Of a stretch of DNA of 23,613 nucleotides, positions 20,191 through 23,613 are shown piece after piece. Positions within the stretch are counted from its first letter, which is position 1. Each line of letters begins with the position of its first letter. This stretch comes from Chara braunii (Eukaryota > Streptophyta > Charophyceae > Charales > Characeae), in the NCBI GenBank assembly GCA_003427395.1, contig BFEA01000269.1, positions 1,156,818-1,180,430 on the forward strand, written 5' to 3'. Below the pieces are notes generated by a model that did no database searches, was not told where the DNA came from, and saw only the letters and a program-made list of their open reading frames with translations. A program made the translations under genes and the position numbers.

Positions 20191-20318
20191 TGGACAAAGG
20201 TTGAAGCTTGCATGACTAAAGCGAGGGGTATGAGTATAGAGAATGGTTGAAGTTTGGACAAAGGTTGAAGCTTGCATGACTAAAGCGAGGGGTATGAGTA
20301 TAGAGAATGGTTGAAGTT
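20191..20318 (+). repeat. Exact 64-bp tandem duplication
   Basis: The unit starting TGGACAAAGGTTGAAGCTTG is present twice in a row (20191-20254 and 20255-20318) with no difference. This indicates a very recent duplication or an assembly artefact, in contrast to the decayed repeats just upstream. Confidence 0.97.
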
Positions 20319-20802
20319 GACTCTGTATAGTGTGTGGACTTTTGGTTGACTCTTTCATGTGATTGCAGGTATGTTCTGTGGTTCGAACTTTGGATTTGAT
20401 TGTTTGCGATCACATACATATATATGGTTGTGAGGAGTCTCATTGTGATTATGAAAAGTGATAGTCACATACTTATTCCCCTTTTACATATGTACATGTA
20501 CATACCTATGATTGAGTGTTCGCATGGCCTGAGGGGCCCACGCTCAAGGGTTTAATTGGGGTTGAGATTGAGAAAGAGAGGAAAACCCCCCTTTATTTGC
20601 TGTATGCTTCTTAAAGAGATTTCTTAGTCGGACGTTAGTTCTGGGCCTGGATTCGAGGTCCTCGTCCAGGACATCCAAGGTCCTAGACTCTGCATGAAAG
20701 GGATCACCCCCCACGCAGAGCCCATTTGCCCTGCCCACCGGGACACTCAGCCTAAAGGCCAGAGGTGTCGCAGAGGCCGCACGACCGTTCCTTCAGCCGT
20801 GC

Positions 20803-20834
20803 AATATCGTGAAGGGGTAGACCTTCACGATATT
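20803..20834 (+). other. Perfect 13-bp hairpin
   Basis: AATATCGTGAAGG, loop GGTAGA, CCTTCACGATATT. All 13 pairs match. No T run follows it, so a terminator is not suggested. Confidence 0.85.
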
Positions 20835-20841
20835 TGGAGTT

Positions 20842-20857
20842 TGACACTTAAGTGTCA
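20842..20857. other. Perfect 16-bp palindrome
   Basis: TGACACTTAAGTGTCA is identical to its reverse complement. It starts eight bases after the 13-bp hairpin. It could be a dimeric-protein binding site or part of a transposon or SINE body. Confidence 0.85.
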
Positions 20858-20900
20858 TAAGCGGTACTCGAACCCACGAGGGACCACTTGATTATGGGCA
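20858..20900 (-). other. B-box / T-loop-like motif, possible tRNA-derived SINE head
   Basis: On the minus strand GTGGGTTCGAGTACCGC has a canonical T-loop TTCGAGT and matches the Pol III B box at 10 of 11 positions. An A-box-like TAATCAAGTGG lies only about a dozen bases upstream, too near for a normal tRNA. A SINE or tRNA relic is possible but weakly supported. Confidence 0.3.
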
Positions 20901-20904
20901 CTAC

Positions 20905-21330
20905 ATTGTACGCTATCATCGGGACTGCTTGCATATTCATACATTGCTAGTCAATATGGGAAGGCCCTACGTCCGCGCAGTTTTATACTAAGTCTCACAC
21001 ACGTCGCCTATCAGATTTCCATATCGGAGAGTTATGGGATGACTACTAAGGGACTAGGAGTATTGTCTCGTTGTTTGTTCTGTGTTGTTCTGTATATGTG
21101 CGTGTGCGTGCGTGTTCTAATTTTTATGTTTTTAGAGTGGTGTACGCGTGGTGTGTGGGATTCGTCCTAGTCGACCGACGACGAGTCGCGCTTGGGACCT
21201 CAACCCCCCAAGGCGTCGGTTCACGTGCGGGTCCGATAGAGGCGTAAAACCATTCGTACCCCGTATGCTACAGTGAACGAGAAACACCCTCGGCTGGTTG
21301 ACCTCTGCGATTGCAGCTGATTAGCTTTCG
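20905..21330. other. No gene recognised
   Basis: A GT-rich stretch (about 21070-21160) and GC-rich sequence, with no open frame or repeat of note. Confidence 0.4.
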
Positions 21331-21336
21331 TATTGT

Positions 21337-21385
21337 GGACTGGTAGCTCAGCGGGAATTTGCATACCGAAGGGAGGTGACAACTC
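21337..21385 (+). other. A-box and T-arm-like hairpin (tRNA-derived sequence)
   Basis: TAGCTCAGCGG at 21344-21354 fits the tRNA D-arm/A-box consensus TRGYNNARNGG exactly. It is followed by GGGAG-GTGACAA-CTCCT (21371-21387), a 5-bp stem with a 7-base loop like a T arm but without TTC. The A-to-B spacing is short. Probably a tRNA-derived fragment. Confidence 0.25.
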
Positions 21386-21450
21386 CTGTAAGGTGGAGGT
21401 AAGTCGTGCCTCGCGTAGGCCCTATCCTGTCGTAGGGGCTCACGAGAGGT

Positions 21451-21939
21451 ATGGTTGGCGCACTCGGTCGGAGCAACTTGCGAAAACTCATGTATATATC
21501 GCGAGGAGGGATATACCAACTCCTGCGTGACGCGGCCGGGACGTTCGACTATCGTGAAAACATGATCCGTCGTGCGATCAAAGGCGGGCATGAGATAGAC
21601 AAAATCAAACAGCACGTAGGGAAGGGACGCAACAGACAGTACTACCAGGTTCACTTAATGTATCACCCATTAGACGATCTGTTCTGGATTTCCAAACAGG
21701 AACTGCTACGCAGCGCACTGCGTGTTGTCAAACCCTACGAGCAACAAATCGTCATTAACGTTGTACCTAAGATCTATGCAAGGCTCACTGCAACAGAGTA
21801 CTCTAGGAACCTCTTTGCTTTATTTGCTTACGATGCGTTTCCCCGTGTGACTTTTTCTACCACGATGGGCTCATCAAGAATCTGCCTCTGGGAATGGAAT
21901 CAATTATATCTATATCCAGATTTTTGTCTACCAAGATGA
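21451..21939 (+). CDS. Unrecognised 162-codon open frame
   Basis: An uninterrupted frame from ATG at 21451 (a second ATG is at 21490, MYISRGGIYQLL) to TGA at 21937. The middle part looks like a folded protein: charged (NMIRRAIKGGHEIDKIKQHV), then hydrophobic and aromatic (HPLDDLFWISKQELLRSALR, QQIVINVVPKIYARLTATEY, FALFAYDAFPRVTFST). The last ~25 codons overlap, antisense, the LINE endonuclease fragment, so the genuine reading probably ends before about 21865. No known domain was recognised. A canonical splice donor GAG|GTAAGT lies upstream at 21399. It may be an exon or transposon gene fragment. Confidence 0.4.
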   Translation: MVGALGRSNLRKLMYISRGGIYQLLRDAAGTFDYRENMIRRAIKGGHEIDKIKQHVGKGRNRQYYQVHLMYHPLDDLFWISKQELLRSALRVVKPYEQQIVINVVPKIYARLTATEYSRNLFALFAYDAFPRVTFSTTMGSSRICLWEWNQLYLYPDFCLPR

Positions 21940-22193
21940 TAACCCCTCCACGGGTTCCTACCGCAGGGGACCAAATTTGCAGTCCCCCCTACCAGTTTAG
22001 GACTTCTACCATTTTATCTGGTCCAATCTTCGTTTCCTATAGGCAAGTGATCTGAATATGTTGCGAGTAGATCCGAGATGCCAAACATTGTCTTTTGTAT
22101 GTGTCATTCGTATTTCCAAGTCCTCGAACGTTCCAACTCGCAAGTCTAATTCTACTGGTAGAACCATCCTTGCTTGTTGGGCCGCTCGGGGTT
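21866..22193 (-). pseudogene. LINE endonuclease (APE-type) N-terminal fragment
   Basis: On the minus strand the frame reads RIRLASWNVRGLGNTND, the start of a plant LINE ORF2 endonuclease (the N of WNV is the metal-site Asn). It continues with ITCL, a TAG (22037-22039) where Gln of the QETK motif is expected, then ETK with the catalytic Glu. Further on are WSPAVGTRGGVIILVDKN and a degraded PRGRF. A second TAG lies at 21989. The rest of ORF2 (RT) is absent from the window. The fragment directly abuts the inverted LTR. Confidence 0.8.
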
Positions 22194-22587
22194 TGGATAC
22201 TCGTCAAGTGTCGAAGTACAAGAAAACTCATTCTTGAGCAATGTCTCCAATAATCATGAATGTGATCTATAATGCAATGTCTCGTAGCCAATGGACGAGG
22301 AAAGGAGAGGGGGAATAGACAAATAAGAGGGTGGAAGAGATATCCATCAATGACCACAGAGATAGCAGCCCGACAATACCCTCTCCTTTTTCAGGTTTCC
22401 CCCTCGCCTCGACATCAACAAACAATGTCCAATATCGAGCCTGACAGGGCGTGATCATATCAAGAGTGCCACATAGCACAGTTCTCTTGTGAAGACGTTC
22501 AACAACGCACAATTTTGACATCAAAGCAGGTAAATATCTCGTTCTCTCTCAATCATCCACAAATCCTGATCTCTCTCCTTGTCGTGT

Positions 22588-22726
22588 CCAACTCAGCAAT
22601 GAAGACAATGTGGTATGCACCACGTCAGCATCGTAGTCAGAGTGGCATGTGCCACGTCAGCATAGTAGACAGAGTAGCATGCGCCACATCAGCAGTGTCG
22701 AAGACAGCGTGGCTTGCACCACGTCA
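22588..22726 (-). promoter_or_regulatory. 32-nt array of CCACGTCA sites in the inverted LTR
   Basis: On the + strand CCAACTCA (22588), CCACGTCA (22620), CCACGTCA (22652), CCACATCA (22684) and CCACGTCA (22719) lie at steps of 32, 32, 32 and 35. These are the reverse complement of the TGACGTGG units of the other LTR. This copy has one more unit. Confidence 0.5.
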
Positions 22727-22805
22727 GCAGAGGCTGGCGCGGAAGCAGGAAGGCACCAACATGCAAGCAACAGTCTCGCGTCGTTGTCCATAGCGTGAGC
22801 GTACA

Positions 22806-22905
22806 ACCAACATCAAGCCAATGTCAAGCCAGTGTCAAGCCAGCGTTCAACCAGCATGAAGCCAACATCCAGCCAGTGTCAAGCCAGCGTTAAGTCAGCA
22901 TAGCA
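22806..22905 (-). repeat. ~11-nt minisatellite (CAAGCCAGTGT) in the inverted LTR
   Basis: CAAGCCAATGT, CAAGCCAGTGT, CAAGCCAGCGTT, CAACCAGCAT, GAAGCCAACAT and so on, eight or nine units. Counterpart of 7670-7745. Confidence 0.85.
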
Positions 22906-23277
22906 AGACTGAATGTTGACTCCCTGGAGGCAAGGTCTTATGTAGCATTTGACCGGGTTCACCTGCCTCAAATCTCCCACCCACGGTGGCTCCGATTGAC
23001 TCACAACTGATGGCCTAGATCCCATACAGTTGCTGACTTCCACTTGGCTTGAATGCTGTCTTGGTACCTGCATACAAACAAGTGCGTGTGTCTGACCGGC
23101 GGCTTGGCCTGGGTCCACGGTGAGTTTGATTGAGGGTTGTGGACTTTTGGTCAACTGTCTGACGAAGGGCCCCTGAATCCACACATTTGGGGTCCTGCCT
23201 CTACGTAATGCGGCCTAGGCCGACGTCGGGCCTGGGGCCCTTAGACAGGTTACGAGGCATAACGAATGGGTTATTAC

Positions 23278-23290
23278 AAAAAAAAAAAAA
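23278..23290. repeat. Poly-A run at the outer LTR edge
   Basis: Thirteen A bases directly abut the 5' terminus of the inverted LTR. The 130 bases that follow have no recognised feature. Confidence 0.9.
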
Positions 23291-23420
23291 GAAGGATATA
23301 ACATGTGGTCAACCAGTGGTAACATTTGTTATCTGAAAACATTAAACAATTTGAAATCCAATGTTAAGCCACCAGTACTTGGCCCAACTATTGACCGCAG
23401 AAAAAAATAGAGTAAAAACA

Positions 23421-23520
23421 GTGCCGGACCCGTGAACGTGACCGGCACCGGTCACCTGAACGCGAACGGCCGTTCACGGGGCCCGAATTTCGTGAACGGC
23501 CATTCACGGGGGCCGTTCAG
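23421..23520. repeat. Nested GC-rich palindromes built on GTGAACG
   Basis: GTGACCGG-CA-CCGGTCAC (23438-23455), GAACGGCCGTTC (23464-23475), GGCCGTTCACG (23468-23478) pairing with CGTGAACGGCC (23491-23501), and CGTGAA/TTCACG (23491-23508). The word GTGAACG or its complement recurs about five times. The arrangement could be a transposon end, a protein-binding cluster or a cruciform-forming sequence. It lies near the window edge, so its full extent is unknown. Confidence 0.7.
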
Positions 23521-23613
23521 GCCTCTGGCAGCCACGTGACGGCCCGGGTGGTCGGGGTCGGGGCACACTTGGGGTCGTGCGGGGGCTCACTTAGACCCCA
23601 TAGCTTCAAAAAA

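Larger units (their letters stand above)
22194..23278 (-). repeat. Inverted copy of the gypsy LTR
   Basis: Read on the minus strand it starts TGTAATAACCC (23278) and ends GACGAGTATCCA (22194), giving TG...CA ends. It matches 7287-8304 throughout. No pol sequence follows on either side and no 5-bp target duplication is seen (GGGTT on one side, poly-A on the other). It is therefore a solo LTR or a rearranged piece. The open frame 22879-23184 is a translation of the LTR, not a gene. Confidence 0.88.

Noticed and set aside
22879-23184. Minus-strand 101-codon frame as a gene, with its partner at 7383-7682
   Set aside because: Both are translations of the LTR. They look alike because the LTR is duplicated, not because a protein is conserved.

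Overview
The window looks like a repeat-rich, non-coding stretch of a eukaryotic nuclear genome, most likely of the green plant/charophyte lineage. The evidence is long microsatellites, a decayed Ty3/gypsy (chromovirus-type) retrotransposon, a plant-type DUF4283-like gag/ORF1 protein and a LINE endonuclease fragment. The assignment to a charophyte alga (Chara-like) is an impression, not a proof. No intact, recognisable host gene was found. Almost everything that can be identified by homology is a broken mobile element.

Layout. 1-2250: CA and CT microsatellites, a strongly pyrimidine-biased tract, small tandem duplications and one undetermined base. 2281-8304: a Ty3/gypsy element on the + strand. 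It has an unusual DUF4283/LINE-ORF1-like gag (2774-3879), then protease, reverse transcriptase, RNase H, integrase and a chromodomain-like tail (3885-7245), a purine-rich stretch next to the LTR, and a 3' LTR (7287-~8304). Every domain is interrupted by stops (mostly TGA) and frameshifts, and no 5' LTR is visible. 8305-10620: hairpins just after the LTR, AT-rich spacer, a TTA microsatellite, and a compact multi-branched inverted-repeat structure at 10291-10386. 10624-15974: scattered protein-like but unrecognised reading-frame remnants with a 190-bp GA microsatellite in the middle. They may be an old decayed gene or element, but some could be chance.

16000-18130: little identifiable apart from a tRNA-like fold near 17817-17895 on the minus strand. 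18200-19810: two adjacent families of decayed tandem repeats (about 80 and about 122 nt). 20191-20318: an exact 64-bp tandem duplication. 20803-20880: a perfect 13-bp hairpin, a perfect 16-bp palindrome and a T-loop-like (B-box) motif close together. 21451-21939: an unrecognised 162-codon open frame. 21866-22193: a minus-strand LINE endonuclease fragment. 22194-23278: a second copy of the same LTR, inverted, abutting the LINE piece. 23421-23520: a dense nest of GC-rich palindromes.

The recognisable proteins would have worked together in a retrotransposition cycle (gag, protease, RT/RNase H, integrase with chromodomain targeting), but this copy cannot be active. Best candidates for follow-up are the DUF4283-type gag joined to a gypsy pol, the bZIP-like site array inside the LTRs, the structured element at 10291-10386, the two tandem-repeat families at 18.2-19.8 kb and the unrecognised frame at 21.45 kb.
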